From: Brugia malayi | Taxonomy: Eukaryota > Nematoda > Chromadorea > Rhabditida > Onchocercidae | Reading direction: 5' to 3' | Assembly (NCBI RefSeq): GCF_000002995.4 | Contig: NW_025062477.1 | Span: 2,064,001-2,128,000, forward strand | DNA length: 64,000 bases | Part shown: positions 25,696-38,490 of the stretch, in pieces | Numbering within the stretch: position 1 is the first letter of the stretch | Layout: the number at the start of each line of letters is the position of its first letter | Notes under the pieces: model-generated | The model's input: only the letters and a program-made list of their open reading frames with translations | The model's database searches: none | Told to the model about the DNA's origin: nothing | Position numbers and translations under genes: made by a program

Positions 25696-28385
25696 AAACA
25701 CTTAGAAACTACTTCAAATTTTGTATATGTGATGCTTTTTTAAATTAATAAAATTGAATATATATATATTTTGTAGTTTAAATAAATTTTAATTATCAAG
25801 TTATGCTGATAAATTTTTGAACTTGCTATATCTTATCATCATTCTTCATTTTAAAAATAGACCCAATGATTAATCATAATAAAATTGATCCATGTGGGAT
25901 TAATTTTATTGCAACAATAACTATTATCAATAAGTGTCACAGTTTTAATAATCATTTTATATTGATGGTTTGAGAAGAAAAAAAAAAAAAAAAAACTTAA
26001 AAACTTCAATAACAAAATTATAATGATATGATTATTTCAGATTAATCCACGTGGGATTAATTTTATTGTAACAGTAATCGTTTCATTTCATCCAGCTGGT
26101 TTCATCACTAAAAATGATCGAGCATTTCATGTAAAATGCTTTTATCTGGAACCGGACACGATTGTTACATCAGCTCTTAACATCAGGTAAATTTTAAATT
26201 AAATTTTCACCACTGTTTTTTAATATCAAATTAATTTTGATATTATAAAATAATTGAAATTTTTTCAAACTAAAATTTATTTTAGATCTAAATTTTTCAT
26301 GAATTATTTCTGTCATTGGCCAAATTTGAGTAAAACATTAAAAAAAAAAAAAAAATTGCAAATTATTGCAAAATTTGAACTATTAACTCTTCGCATTCAA
26401 ATAAAATTTTGAAAATTTCATCAAGTGCACAAATATTTATGTAAATTTTACTGTAATCGTAATTTTTTGGTTTTGGATTCTCTTTCGATTTAATTTAACT
26501 GTATAAAATAATTTTCACATCATATTCTTTCAATTATTCTTGACATTACAAAAATATTTTTGAATCTTTGAATCAAAATAAAATTTTTGAATCAAAATCA
26601 AATCTTTGAATCAAAATAAAATTTGAAAAATTCCAAATGAAGTATGTTTATTTCAAGTTTATTCATACTTCATTTATTCCTAACCACAAATTTGATGTCA
26701 TATAATTTTGTCACCATAGTTGTTGACAATTTGTTTCTGTTATTGATATCTACTGATCAAATATTTTAGTCCATTGGTGACTACAGAATTACGAGATAGT
26801 TTGAAGTTACCAACGTGTGAGTACACCGTACGACGTGATGGTATTAATGGGCCACAACTTACATTTGCAAATGTTGGTGAAACGGTACGTTTTATTAAAA
26901 TTTCGAAAAGGATTGCAAAAAAAAAAAAAAAAAAAAAAGAAAAAGTTAATTTATTAAAGAATTCAATTTTTAAAAATCAAATTATAATTAGCTTAAACTG
27001 TAACAGATTTAGAAAAAAAAAATTTAATTTTATTTAATAAGTGAAAATAAATGCTGGTTTACCATCAGATTTTTTTTCTTTGTTTTTATTCAATAATTTA
27101 TTAGTTCATTTATTAATGAAAATGTGAAACAAAAACTAAAAAAAAAACTAGGAGATATATTAAAAAGTGCACTTTATTTTAATCATAGTCATATTTAATA
27201 ATCGATTATTTCTTAATTACATCTAACAAAGCAATATTATATTCTTATTTCATTTTAACTTTATTGTTTTTGATAGATTAGTTTATTTATCTATTATGCA
27301 AAAATATTCATTCAGGTTTTTGCTTGAAAATAAAGGAACAATGCTAATTATGTTTGCTAGCACAATACCATATCTAATATAATTAATTAGCAAATATCAA
27401 ATATACTACTAAATAATGAATATTTTTAATATTTTTAAAGGTATTCCATGTTTGGGTATGTGATGGCGTTGGTATGGGAATGCTTGTTAAAAAATGTTTT
27501 GTAACGGATGGCGAAAGCACTGATCATTCTGTTTTAGATTCTGATGGGTATAGCTATGCTTAATTGAAAAATTAATAAATTATTCAAAAATAAACAGTTG
27601 AAATTTTACAAATCTTTACTGAAAATAAAATATTCATTAAATGGAAAATTGATTAATTTTTTTGTAAAATTAAATGTTGTAATTTTTAGCTGTTCATTAG
27701 ATAATTTTTTGTTGGGTGAGCTAGTATATGATTCATCGCTAATGAAAGCATATGCTCAAAGTCAAGTATTCAAATATGCTGATAGTAATCGATTATTTTT
27801 CACCTGTCAAATTCAATTATGTCAAAAAGCGATGGGTTATTGTGATGGAATTTCGGTAAGTAAGCAATGATTATTAATACTCTATACAATATTAGAAATT
27901 ATTCATCTTACAAAAAATAAATTATCTACAAGAAAAAAGAAATTATTTTAGATTAATTCATAAAAAACTTCAAAAAAATAAAATAAAATAAATTAATAAA
28001 AAGAGACTGTAAATGATACTAACATTTGATTAGTAATATTTGCTGATTAATGGATGTGTTTTATTTTTAGCCACCAAAATGTTCGGACGAAGCAGCTGCT
28101 ACAGAAAAGCGCAATCGTCGTTCAATTTCTCACCCGAAACCGCCATCTAATACGGTTGGTCAATCAGATAGTGGCATTCTTGAAATGGATGTTACTTCGT
28201 CCGAAATGCTTATTGGTGGAATTGATGATATGCTAATTGAAACACCTTCTTCGTGCTATTCACCATTTCTTGTTGCGCTCTCCAATTTTGTTCTTTTCAC
28301 TTTAGCTACAATTCTTTTGGCTATTGTTATAGCAATGAAAAAAGAATCGCGGAAAACATTCATTTGTACAATATATTTTTATTAG
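22570..28385 (+). CDS. Cuticlin-like ZP-domain membrane protein
   Basis: Seven exons: 22570-22648, 25264-25451, 26041-26186, 26770-26884, 27441-27547, 27690-27855 and 28071-28385. Phases match and the protein is 371 residues. It starts with a signal peptide (residues 1 to about 17, LFYLDILIILPLNCFA). A cysteine-patterned ZP domain follows, with SCEESDLSLDVITAQPFHGN, GECGMQRLRS, NPRGINFIVTVIVSFHP, PTCEY, VWVCDG and the C-terminal FFTCQIQLC. A dibasic furin-like site KRNRR is at residues 280-284. One transmembrane span lies at about 333-356, with a short basic tail. This layout is that of nematode cuticlins: the ZP ectodomain is cleaved and polymerises in cuticle or apical matrix. The first intron is 2.6 kb and low in complexity. 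Intron 2 holds a decayed copy of the start of exon 3. Confidence 0.9.
25879..25917 (+). pseudogene. Relict partial copy of ZP-gene exon 3
   Basis: This stretch in intron 2 reads ATTGATCCATGTGGGATTA at its start. It matches the first part of exon 3 at 26041-26079 at roughly nine positions in ten. Translated in the same frame it would give DPCGINFIATIT against NPRGINFIVTVI. No AG acceptor precedes it, so it looks unspliceable. The similarity fades on both sides. Confidence 0.7.
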
Positions 28386-30505
28386 AAATGTCAAACTATT
28401 AATGTAAAAGATAGACTTATTCAGTCATTATGTAATTAGCATTAATTAATTACTTTAATGTTTATCTTATAATTTCATAGTAGTAACAGAGACATTTCGA
28501 AATATAAATTAATAATAATAATTAAATATATATAAGTAACAATAATAATTAATAATAATAATGGAAGAGCAATAATAATAATGATAATTAATAATGATAA
28601 CAATGATATCATTAGTAATGAAAATAATAATAGCTGGTAATAATAATAATATTAACAGTAATAAGCAATAATAAATAATAATAATGATAATAATACTAAT
28701 ACTAATGCTAATTACAATAATTAATAATAATTAACAATAACGATAATAATTAACAATAATAATAATAATGATAATAATAATAAATAATGATAATAATAAT
28801 AATAATTTATCACAAAGTGATGACAAAAAAAAAAAAAAATTAAATGTTATAAATAAGTTTACAATTTTTTTCACTTTTATGATACTTTCACCAAATATCA
28901 CAATCACAAAATGTTCCTTTTTTCTTTATAATTTCATGAGAAATTGGTAATTTGAAGAAAAATAAAAGTATATCGAAAACATCATCCATATTTGTTTATC
29001 AGTGGTTTAATTAATTGATAATATCGGATAATAAGGCATCACTTCATGATAATTTATTAACATTGTAGAATTTCTACTATTTATTTTCAAATCCTTTTTC
29101 ATACTAAAATATTTGTGACTTATTATTATTATTATTATTATTATTGTATGTTTTTATATGCAAACTTGGTAAAATATTAAAAAAACATTCCATTTGTTGT
29201 TTCATATTTTTCTATTTCATTCATTTTGTTACTGTAAAATATTTTTGATATAGAAATTAAATTTTTGTTTCATTCAAATTTTATTTTTCTTTGTCATAAA
29301 TATTTTAAACAAATTTTTAAAAATATTGTTTGTTGGTATAAAATGTTAAACTGTTTATGAGTATTCATTTTTTTTTTTTTTTTTTTTCACTACAATTACA
29401 CATAAAGGAGCGGTTGATTTAAAGTTTAATTATTATCCACATCAAGATAAAAAATTATTAAAGGGTGATAAATGTATTTAGTATAGATGGAATAAATTTT
29501 TGATTTGGAGGTTTTTTTTTTTTTCTTTTTTCTGGAAATCACTAATTAATATATATGAAAGTTTTTACAGAGCAAAAGTAAAGAATATTCCAACTTAAAA
29601 CGAATAAATAATTTTTCTTTCCTTTTTTCTTCTTTTTTTTTTTTTTTTTGGTTCTGTTTCTCTCAGTAAATCAGTAGATTTTAAAAATTTGCTCTTAATT
29701 TTAAAATGTAGTAATAATTTATTTATTAAATCTAAAAATGGTCAACTGCCTGTTAGTAATTTGAAAAAAATACTAGTGTATTTTAAAATTAATTAGTCAT
29801 GATAATTCAATAAACCATTATAATAAGAAAATTCCAAGTTAAATAATTTAGGTACAAGAAAGAAAGACTTTACAAAAAAAAAAAAAAAAGTCTTTCTTGA
29901 ACTATTTCAAATCGAGTGAACTATTTTAATGTTAGACACACAAGATCAAATGTATACAAACAAAGTATGTTTAACAACTAACAGATCAGATTTTTTTTTT
30001 TTTTTTAAAATCAAAACATTATCATAACTTTTAAAAACAATATCTTTACACATTTTTATGTGATAAACAAATAACTTCGTAAAATTTTAAATTCAAAAAT
30101 TCAATATTTTTCGCAAATTATCTGTTACTAGAATTTCAATTAAGTTCCAATTTTTGTTTCACAAACTCATCTTCAAATCGATCGAGACCAATAGAATTTT
30201 TGAACTTGTTTGTAAGCATACTTTCTTCTTTTTTTGTAAAGGAAAAGATAAGTGTTCAATTATAATATCTATTTCAGTTCATAAGCAAAAAATTGTTGAA
30301 AAAAAAATTGAAATACTTTGATAATGTTTTTAGCTAATTTATGTTTTATTCTCAAGGTTTGCTAAGAAAGAAGATGTTGGCCAAATATGCAAAACGGAAA
30401 GGATTGAATTTAGTTGAAAGTATAAATAAAATGAGTGAAATTTTTTGATAATTTAAAAAAATAAAAAAATCAATAAATCTTTTTGTTTCTTTTAATTAAT
30501 GTTTA
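28386..30505. other. Intergenic region with ATT/AAT-rich microsatellite
   Basis: From about 28500 to 28810 the sequence is an impure (AAT)n tract with GAT interruptions, probably in or just after the ZP gene 3' UTR. A second (ATT)n run is at 29120-29145. The inverted repeat at 29859-29898 is listed separately. A possible leader exon near 30360-30420 (ATG at 30391) could not be joined to the carrier gene in a convincing phase. Confidence 0.55.
29859..29898. repeat. Inverted repeat with poly(A) loop
   Basis: AAGAAAGACTT is followed by an A-run of about 15 and then AAGTCTTTCTT, its exact reverse complement. It lies between the ZP and carrier genes. Confidence 0.75.
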
Positions 30506-33500
30506 ATGTCGATTCTACAGCCATCTGAAAATAACTCAATCATATTTGCATCATCATTTGGCGCTGGTGCATTTGCAGGAATGCTTGCTAAATCGTTTGT
30601 CGCACCTTTGGAAAGAGCAAAGATTCATTTTCAAGGTAAACAAACAAAAGTAACATTTAATAAACAAACAACAAAACTAAAACTTTTGTCTAACTACAAA
30701 TATATGTATTAAATAAAATTGATAAAATTCGCATAAATTTATTCGAACTTTGTTATTTAGCCAATCATTATTAGATTTATATTTATGAATTAATTAATGT
30801 CTTCAAAAATCAAAAATGGGAAGCAATTTTAAAGTTTTAGACCGACAAACGTTGATTTTTACCTTCGAATAACAAACTTTTCTTTTTCCATTTATACAAA
30901 TATAATTAAGAAAAGCATATCATCTTATTCATACAACTATCAAATTTTAAAGCAAATAAATTAAATGTATAAAAGAATAAAAATTCATACAACTATCAAA
31001 TTTTAAAGCAAATAAATTAAATGTATAAAAGAATAAAAATATTCATACAACTATCAAATTTTAAAGCAAATAAATTAAATGTATAAAAATATCAAATTTT
31101 AAAGCAAATAAATTAAATGTATAAAAGAATAAAAATCATTTCCAAAAAAAAAAGGAATAAAAAATTTTTCAACGAATTTTTCATTTGGATTAACAGCAAT
31201 AATTATTATCGTTCTAATGATATTAATTATAATAATCATTAAGTATTATTAGCAAAACTATTATTATGACTGTTGTAATCGTTACTACATTTACTACTAC
31301 TACTACTACTACTATCACTATTAATAATACTTATTATCATTATAGTATCATCAACAACTCATTATTCATTATTTGAAGCAGCAAAATTCTTGAAATTATC
31401 ATATCAGGAAAATGGATTATTTTCACTTTGGCGTGGTAATTCAGCAACATTATTCCGAGTGATACCATACGCTGCAATACAATTTGCATCGTATGAACAG
31501 TACAAATCAATACTTCGTGTTGATTATAATGGGTAAAATAAATGAATAAAAAAATTTGGAATAATTGAATACGTATTCAATGAGAATAATTTTAATAATT
31601 CATTTTAGTTTTTTTTTTTTTTTTTTTCTTAAATACTAAAATTTCATAGTTTTTTGTCGAATTTTTTTTTTTAGGAATTTTTTCTTTCTTCTTTGAAAGA
31701 ATAGAAAATGATAATATTAATTATTAAATAGCATAAAAATAATTTTTTTTTTTTTTTTTAACAATTAATTTGAATTACTCTATTAACTTATATAGATAGA
31801 ACATTAATTGAATTTTTGATTTAAAAGAAAAATTGTGCAACAATTCATTTGTTGCTGTCAATTTTAGAAAACGTACACCTGTACGACGATTATTAGCTGG
31901 TTCATTAGGTGGTATTACTGCTACCTTAATTGTTTATCCATTGGATACGGCAAGAACTCGACTAGCTTCATCAAAATATTCTGAATATACCAATCTGCGA
32001 TCAGTTTTTTATAAAATGTATACCAGAGAAGGAATTCGGTATAAAATCGTAAACTTTCAATATAGAAATTTTCGAAGTTTTTTTTTTTTTTTTTTTTTTT
32101 GATTCATAATTTTATTTGATTGTTTGATTTATTCATTGCTCAATAAGACAAGCATTACATTAATATACACACATAAAATATATGACTATTTGATATTGTT
32201 TGAACCAAAAGTTATTCTTCATAATTTTTTTTTTTTTTTAGCAAACTAAGAATAAATCGTTTCATAACTTTTAAAGTTTATTGAATTAATTTCTAAATTC
32301 TAATGGTAGGGATGATTTTTAATTATTTTATTTCTACTAACTAATTGTCAATATAAGCTTAGGGATGCCCATGAAGTGTTAAATTATTGCAAATGGTAAA
32401 TAATGTTGAAGGTCATTTTATTACGGAATAATACCATCTTTATTTGGTATCATGGTTTATGCTGGTGGTAGTTTCTATACATTTGGTACACTTAAACTTC
32501 TTCATCGAGGTATCATTGTTATTGAAACCATTAATGGAATTACAAATGAACCATTTTATTAGTGACAAATAAGTTTATAATAATATTAAGATATTGATCA
32601 TAATTTCTATCTTTGGGACTTTTCGTATAAAAGAACGTATTTATTATAATATTAAAAGTTTTAATCTCTTTGCTAAAAATGATACAAAATTTGAAAGAAA
32701 TAAAGAAAGATGAATGTTGTCCATTAATTCATTTGAATTGTTGTCACACTTCAAGAATCTTGAATTTTTACAAATATAACATTTCAATTCATAAGCTAGT
32801 TATAGAACGTTGGAATGAACCAGTACCACCTTATCATCGACTTATTTATGGTGCCATTTCGGGTGCAGTTGGTCAATTTATATCGTATCCTATAGATATT
32901 GTTCGTCGACGAATGCAAACGGGTCGAGTACCATTAAAACATTATGCATTTCATATACTTTACGATATTTACCGCAATGAGGGAATCTGGAATGGTTTAT
33001 ATAAGGGGATAAGCATGAATTGGATTAAGGTATGGGAGAAACACATGAAAAATCATTGGTACAACTTAACTTATACTTAACTTAACTTATTATCTTGAAC
33101 TGAACAGCTTATATTATATTCATTTCATTCAATTATTTAAATAATTTTTAAAGATTCAATCTAACTTATATGTAGGATTAAAGACAGTTAGATAACTGAT
33201 TAAGAATCATTATATAGTTATCGACAGTTCTTAACAACCAATAATCTGAGTAAACAAAAAAAGTATATACAGGTAGTATTATGATTCGCTCATCTTAATC
33301 AATGTCAAAAGTTTGATTTACCGAAATTTATATCGAAATAGGAATTGGATAGTAGTAACATATAATTGTAGTCATGTTAAGTTATAAGTAATTGTAACAT
33401 AACCATAAGTAATTATAACTAGTTGTCTCTTATTAAAGTCAAGTAACAAATACAGCTATGACTTTGGAAGTTCTCAGCGTGAAAACGTTTTCAGGGACCT

Positions 33501-33578
33501 ATAACAGTATCTATCAGTTTCACCGTTTATGACTATACCTTTTTGTATTTGCTGGATAAATTGCGGACGAAACCGTGA
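30506..33578 (+). CDS. SLC25A42: Mitochondrial carrier, SLC25A42-type (CoA/ADP exchange)
   Basis: Six exons: 30506-30635, 31346-31532, 31868-32038, 32412-32509, 32806-33029 and 33495-33578. Phases match throughout, giving 297 residues. All three carrier repeats are present, with signature motifs PLERAK (34-39), PLDTAR (130-135) and PIDIVR (224-229). The closest family I recognise is SLC25A42, from stretches such as [33 protein letters not shown] and [14 protein letters not shown]. That family exchanges coenzyme A and adenine nucleotides across the inner mitochondrial membrane. The start at 30506 is the first in-frame ATG, but an acceptor-like TTCTACAG ends at 30520, so a different 5' exon is possible. 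The last exon and about 1.1 kb of downstream sequence are duplicated near 54 kb. Intron 1 holds a minisatellite. Confidence 0.92.
30927..31136 (+). repeat. Minisatellite of about 56 bp in the carrier intron 1
   Basis: The unit begins ATTCATACAACTATC and runs through AAATTTTAAAGCAAATAAA to TATAAAAGAATAAAA. It is repeated nearly four times head to tail, and the third unit is shortened. The copies are almost identical, so the expansion is recent. Confidence 0.9.
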
Positions 33579-34660
33579 ATTTTAATTATGACTTTATCAA
33601 ATAAAAATTAAGTTTTAATAGTATTGTGCGAAAGAAATTGCAGTCCTCGGGTAACGAATAACTTCCAAAGTTAATAGAACAATGGGATATGGCAAAGATA
33701 AAAATGGGTAAAGTAGCAATTATTGATAAATGATATGTTCAGCAATTGAATTTCAGATAATCTTTCAGATAATCTAGATTAAACATCGGCGAAGTTATAG
33801 TTTTGACACATATGTACTGATAGTTTATAATCAAACAAGCTGCCAAATCTAAAACTAGTCTATGCAGACTGAACTAAATATGCAAACTAATAATCTACGA
33901 AAAGCTTGAATTGAATTAACTTGAGAAATATCTCAATTTATTACGAACACAATTTCTCGACAAGATCTTAGATTCTACAATGAAACTCAATTTTCGGTAA
34001 AAATAATAAAAAACTTTATATCATGTTATCACTGGGCTTGAGAGGAATACGATAATGATTAATAAAAGTTTTTTTATTTAAAAAAAACGTCCTTAAATTA
34101 TGATCAAAAGACATATTATGTGGCACATACACCAGTTGTACAAGATAATGAACTGACTATATTATATTAGTATGGAAAGAATGAGCAAAATTTGAAGCAA
34201 AAAAAAATTGTTTGTTCAAAGAATCAAGCAAAGTATTAAAATTGAGAGATCGTTATAGATTATCAAAACATCACAGTTTTCTATGGCACACCAAACAGAC
34301 TGAATTCATTTTTAAGGATAAAGAACTGATGACAAAATTTTCAGCTCCACAAAAAAAAAAAAAAAGAAAATGAGAGAAAAAGACATCATTACGCCTACTA
34401 AATGTTTCTGGCTAAGTCTCATTGTTTCAGAATTGAAGTACACGAAGTCTTTGCTTTCGTAACCATTTTCTGCGAGACATTAAACGAGAAATAGAAGTAA
34501 CATTAGAGCTATATAAAACTACATATGAAAGTTAGTAAATCAAATTAACTACATTAACTACATGAAAAAATGAAATCAACTAGAATTTACATCAAACAGT
34601 AAGGAAATGAAAATGCTTTTACATTAACAATGATAACCTCGAAAATATGAAACCTATGCA
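33425..34660 (+). repeat. Segmental duplication, copy 1 (carrier last exon plus flank)
   Basis: This segment begins just before the last exon of the SLC25A42-type gene. It matches 53911-55140 in the same orientation, with only scattered single-base differences over the first 1.1 kb and looser similarity after about 34560. Weaker similarity appears again at 35089-35290 against 55214-55420, so the original duplication probably reached into the dysbindin gene. Confidence 0.92.
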
Positions 34661-34764
34661 TTTCCATTATCTTTAAATATCACGCTACAAAAGGTGCTTA
34701 TAGATCGGGTGAATTGGAAGATAACTATGAGCAGATAAAGCATACAAGAAACAAAATGAAATTT
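33579..34764. other. Convergent intergenic region
   Basis: It separates the carrier (+) and dysbindin (-) genes. An AATAAA near 33600 fits carrier polyadenylation. The rest is part of the segmental duplication and shows no supported exon. A stretch around 34200-34440 is open in short frames but is interrupted by an A-run and has no family resemblance. Confidence 0.6.
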
Positions 34765-36921
34765 TTAATTTTCATTTTCATGACAACTCAAAAATTCTTC
34801 CAATGCAACTTCCTCTAAACGTTCTTTTTCTAAATTAGATTGATTTCGCAATGGCAATTCACCTGAAAAAAAAATCGAAAAATAAGAAAAAAAGAAACAT
34901 AAATCGAACAAATCAGTATGTAGTGAATATTACTTGATGAAAAATCTGTTACAACACAACAATAGGCGGCAAAGGATCTACCACAACTGTGGAATCCACA
35001 CAGACAAGCAACTCATTTGCCAAATTTTCTGTTTCTTCCTGAACATAACTTTAATGTTCATTGGTAACGGTTATTTAATTGAATTCAAATAAGATATAAA
35101 AAACATTCAGGAGATAAAAGTATTCGATTCAATGACCAACAATATTTTTCGAGAGGTTAAAACTTACTCGACGTGTCATGAAATAAACTTCTTTGCAAAA
35201 TTCACTTCACTAATTATTAATATATGTTGTCAACTATCGTGATCAAAACTTCAATAATATCAATTTTAGACACACTATTAGGAAATAGCTAAGGAAAAGC
35301 GGAAAAAGTAAGGCTGAAATAATTGCATCAGCAATCCGAGACATATTAAAAAGTGTGGGAAAATTCACAACAACAAATGAAAATAAATAACGAACTTTGA
35401 TTCAGTGCCATCGGTGAATGACCAACCTCCAGAATATTATTGGAAAACTTCAGAAAATTACTGATTTTTGCTTTCTCCTTTCTCAAATCATTTTTCATGG
35501 AAGCAATATCTGTTTCAGCATCAGCAATGATTTGCAATGCCTCCAAATGTGTCATTGCTATTTCTGTTTGTAAACAGAATCGACTCAGTTTACTAATTTT
35601 ATTATTTAAATCAACCAGTTCCTGAAAAAATATATCCAATTCTATGTCAAAAAAAGTATTGTACCAAACAAAATTAGCAAAAGAACACATTTCTGAGTTC
35701 AAAAAAAGGATATTTATATAAAATATAAATAAATGAAGCGCTTCCGAATCATTCCTAATCATCCTGTCTAACCAGTTAAACCTTTGCTAATTTTTTCCAC
35801 ATTTAAAATAAAATATGTAAAAAATCTATCAAAACTAGTAATCTTTTATTAAGGTTGTTTTATTATACAAACCTTTGTTGTTTCACTTAATGTACGTAAA
35901 TGGTTATGACAGGCCAAAATAACTTCAGCACGTTCGTTACACATCTGCTGCGCTCGTCCCATACGGGTACTGCACAAATTTGCCAAACGTATATTTTCAT
36001 CATTTATTTGCTCCATTGTTTCGATGCTTAGTTGATACCTTTAAAAAAAATAGAAATGCTGTTAAATCAATAAAAATCTTGCAGTTTCCATTTTCAGTGA
36101 TTCCTAAATAGCTTCTGACGTCAACAAAGATAAAGTAAATAAATAAAACTTCCTATTAACTGCAAAAATGTCACAAAACATATAATAGCACTATCGATTT
36201 TCTATTGAAAATTATCGTTTTTGGCAATAACAATTACTGTACAAGTTCATTCGTTACAAAAAGTTGCATATATTTTGTTAGACCTCAAGAACTCCATCAT
36301 AAACCAGTCAAACCCACCTATTTGAAAGTATTGCATGGAAATTCTTCATCAAGAAAAAAGACATACTTCAACAGTAGATTGCTTCCGGCCTGTGTTTTCA
36401 AAAGAGATGCAATCGCTTCTGATGAGCTCCTGAAAGGTAACAAAAAGTTACAAAGACCTGACATCATAAAATTGAATTCATGAATTACTTAAGATAAAAA
36501 GAGATGGGCAGCTAAAATGACCAGTAACTGATTTTATTAAATCACCTCATTTAAAAATTGAAAATTCAAACTAAAGAACAACAACAACCTTTGTACAGCG
36601 GACGATGTGGCGTTTCGCAGCTTTTGCACACTTCAAAAACAAATAAAATGAGAACTTTCATCAAAAAACCTAGTCCCAAAAAATAGATCAATTTTCATCC
36701 ACTTGCATGCAAATAAAAATTATTGCAAAGAAAACAAAGAATTCAATTTTACTATCTTATCCAAAAAAAATCTGCTCTATTCAGAAACGATTTAGACATC
36801 TTTGTTTCGGGCATAGTAATAAAGCCAAAATTTAATAAGATAAAATATGAGCGAATAATATAAACCTGCTTGTGAGCTCATTTTGTACGGTCACCAATGC
36901 ATCAAAAATACTTCCAAGCAT
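34765..36921 (-). CDS. dsbn-1: Dysbindin homologue (BLOC-1 subunit)
   Basis: Seven exons on the minus strand: 36866-36921, 36589-36630, 36367-36429, 35873-36038, 35427-35621, 35002-35038 and 34765-34862. Phases match and the protein is 218 residues. It is almost wholly helical and coiled coil. The N-terminus MLGSIFDALVTVQNELTS resembles the MLETLRERLLSVQQDF start of vertebrate dysbindin. AGSNLLLKYQLSIETM and ELVDLNNKISKL followed by EIAMTHLEAL fit the conserved dysbindin core. Dysbindin is a subunit of BLOC-1, which acts in endosome to lysosome-related organelle traffic and at synapses. The acceptor TATTTTCAG directly abuts the ATG. The exon 6 donor (GTCT/GTGTGG) is weak. Read-through of exon 6 gives an alternative end at a TAA about 55 bases later. 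The protein is shorter than the vertebrate form and lacks its long C-terminal tail. Confidence 0.75.
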
Positions 36922-36929
36922 CTGAAAAT
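36922..36929 (-). promoter_or_regulatory. Trans-splice acceptor abutting the dysbindin ATG
   Basis: On the minus strand TATTTTCAG is followed immediately by ATG, so an added spliced leader would end right at the start codon. No upstream cis exon is visible. Confidence 0.55.
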
Positions 36930-38226
36930 ACTCAAAAATCATACGTACAATAGTTCACGGCTCCGTTCTCACAATATGTACTCCTCCATCATCCCTCTAT
37001 TTGTTGAATTCCCTTGCCCATGTCATCCTCCCCTTACCCCCACAAACTTCCCTCAATCTCCCCTGAAATCATATCACACTTCTGACACTTTGCATTAGAA
37101 GGCTAATATTCACAAAAATAACACGGATCTGAAGTGAAAATCATTATTTCTACGATTAACATTCCTTCAATGACCGATGTCCTTTACTCTTAGTATACAT
37201 TTTTTCTAATATACATTTTCTCATCTTAGTCTCCGCACAGAAATACCCGCTTTCAACAGTTTCACATTTATCGCTGATTTTTACCATCGCTGATATTTGT
37301 ATTCTTACGGCGTTGGTAATGCAGAACATTACGAAAATTCTTTCCTTAATGTCAGCTTTATTCTAAAATACTCAGTTACCACAGTTTGGCTAATTACGAC
37401 GAACTAAACTAATATCAAGTTCATTTTTTATACAAGAAGAACAGTCTCAAAAAAAAAAAATTCTCTCTCTTTTCATAAAAAATATACAACATCGATGTAG
37501 CGCAGCACACTAATATAAAAAAACTATTTACATGTCCACAACCCTGTTAACTCCGGAGTAATTTTTAAAAATAAAAATAGTAAAAAAAATTTATTAAATT
37601 CCATCCCCAAGAAAATATTAGTAAAAAACAAAAAAAAAATCAAATACTAAAACAAAATTTCCGAAGACTTATCTTTGTAATATTACAATCAATAATTTTT
37701 AATAAAAAAAATAATTCAAATAAAATATAAACAAAAAAATTGCTAAAAACTCCATTCATACTTGAAAACAATAAAAAAACAAATCACTTACGCTACTTTG
37801 ATGCCATCACGCTAAAGTTACCACTTAAAAACCACAGAGCAGAAGACAACTTAAAAAAAAAAAAAAAAAAAAGAAGCCTACATTTTTAATAAACATTTAA
37901 CAACAAATCTAGTTCAAAAATAAAACTAGAAAACAAAAATAAATTAATTAAAAAAGAAAAATTTTTAAGCAAAACTGATTCCCTCCATTCTCTCATGTGA
38001 CTGCCACCTATTCAACCATTCATCAGATTACTGGAAGGAAAAAGCATCGCGCGTATATCTTTGAATATAAAATCACTGTATCGATGCTTCAGCATTACCC
38101 AAAATTTATTGGATTGTGAGATAACAATGTGATATGATTGATCCATAAAAGCAAAGGAAAAATGGCATATTTTCTCTGTTTGATTTATGCTTTCATTAAT
38201 TAATGTATGCTATTATAGTGGAAGAT
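36930..38226. other. Intergenic region upstream of dysbindin and the 5S gene
   Basis: A pyrimidine-rich stretch at about 36960-37090 sits just upstream of dysbindin on its promoter side. Several A-runs follow (37449-37460, 37855-37872). No exon is supported. Confidence 0.55.
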
Positions 38227-38345
38227 GTCTACGACCATACCACGTTGAAAGCACGACATCTCGTCCGATCTGTCAAGTTAAGCAACGTTGGGCCTGGTTA
38301 GTACTTGGATCGGAGACGGCCTGGGAATCCCAGGTGTTGTAGACA
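38227..38345 (+). rRNA. 5S ribosomal RNA
   Basis: This 119-base gene closely matches nematode 5S rRNA. It starts GTCTACGACCATACCACG, has the internal control region stretch AAGTTAAGCAACGTT and TTAGTACTTGGATCGGAGAC, and ends GGTGTTGTAGAC. The two ends pair to close helix I (GTCTACGACC with GGTGTTGTAGAC), so it looks functional. A T-run at 38347-38351 can serve as the Pol III terminator. An SL1 RNA gene follows 145 bases downstream in the same orientation, the linkage known from several nematodes. Confidence 0.96.
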
Positions 38346-38490
38346 TATTTTTGGTGTTTTTTAGCCATGCATTAAATGCAATAATACAGTGATGAAATAA
38401 TGGATCATAGTTTGATCTGTTTGCCGAAAAATAATCAGCTGAATGTTGAATGCATAACAACTATATGACAATGATGCAGGTATGGTCGGC

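Noticed and set aside
30391..30446. Possible first exon of the carrier gene beginning at an ATG near 30391
   Set aside because: The available donors either put the join to CCATCTG at 30521 out of frame into a stop, or are very poor matches to a donor.
35089..35290. Possible additional dysbindin exon
   Set aside because: The stretch is similar to 55214-55420 but has stops in all frames used by neighbouring exons, so it was treated as intron.
36205..36483. 92-residue plus-strand open frame
   Set aside because: It overlaps dysbindin exon 3, whose minus-strand reading fits the family and phase, so this is a shadow.
36883..37098. 71-residue plus-strand open frame rich in proline
   Set aside because: It overlaps dysbindin exon 1 antisense and a pyrimidine-rich promoter tract; composition alone explains the prolines.
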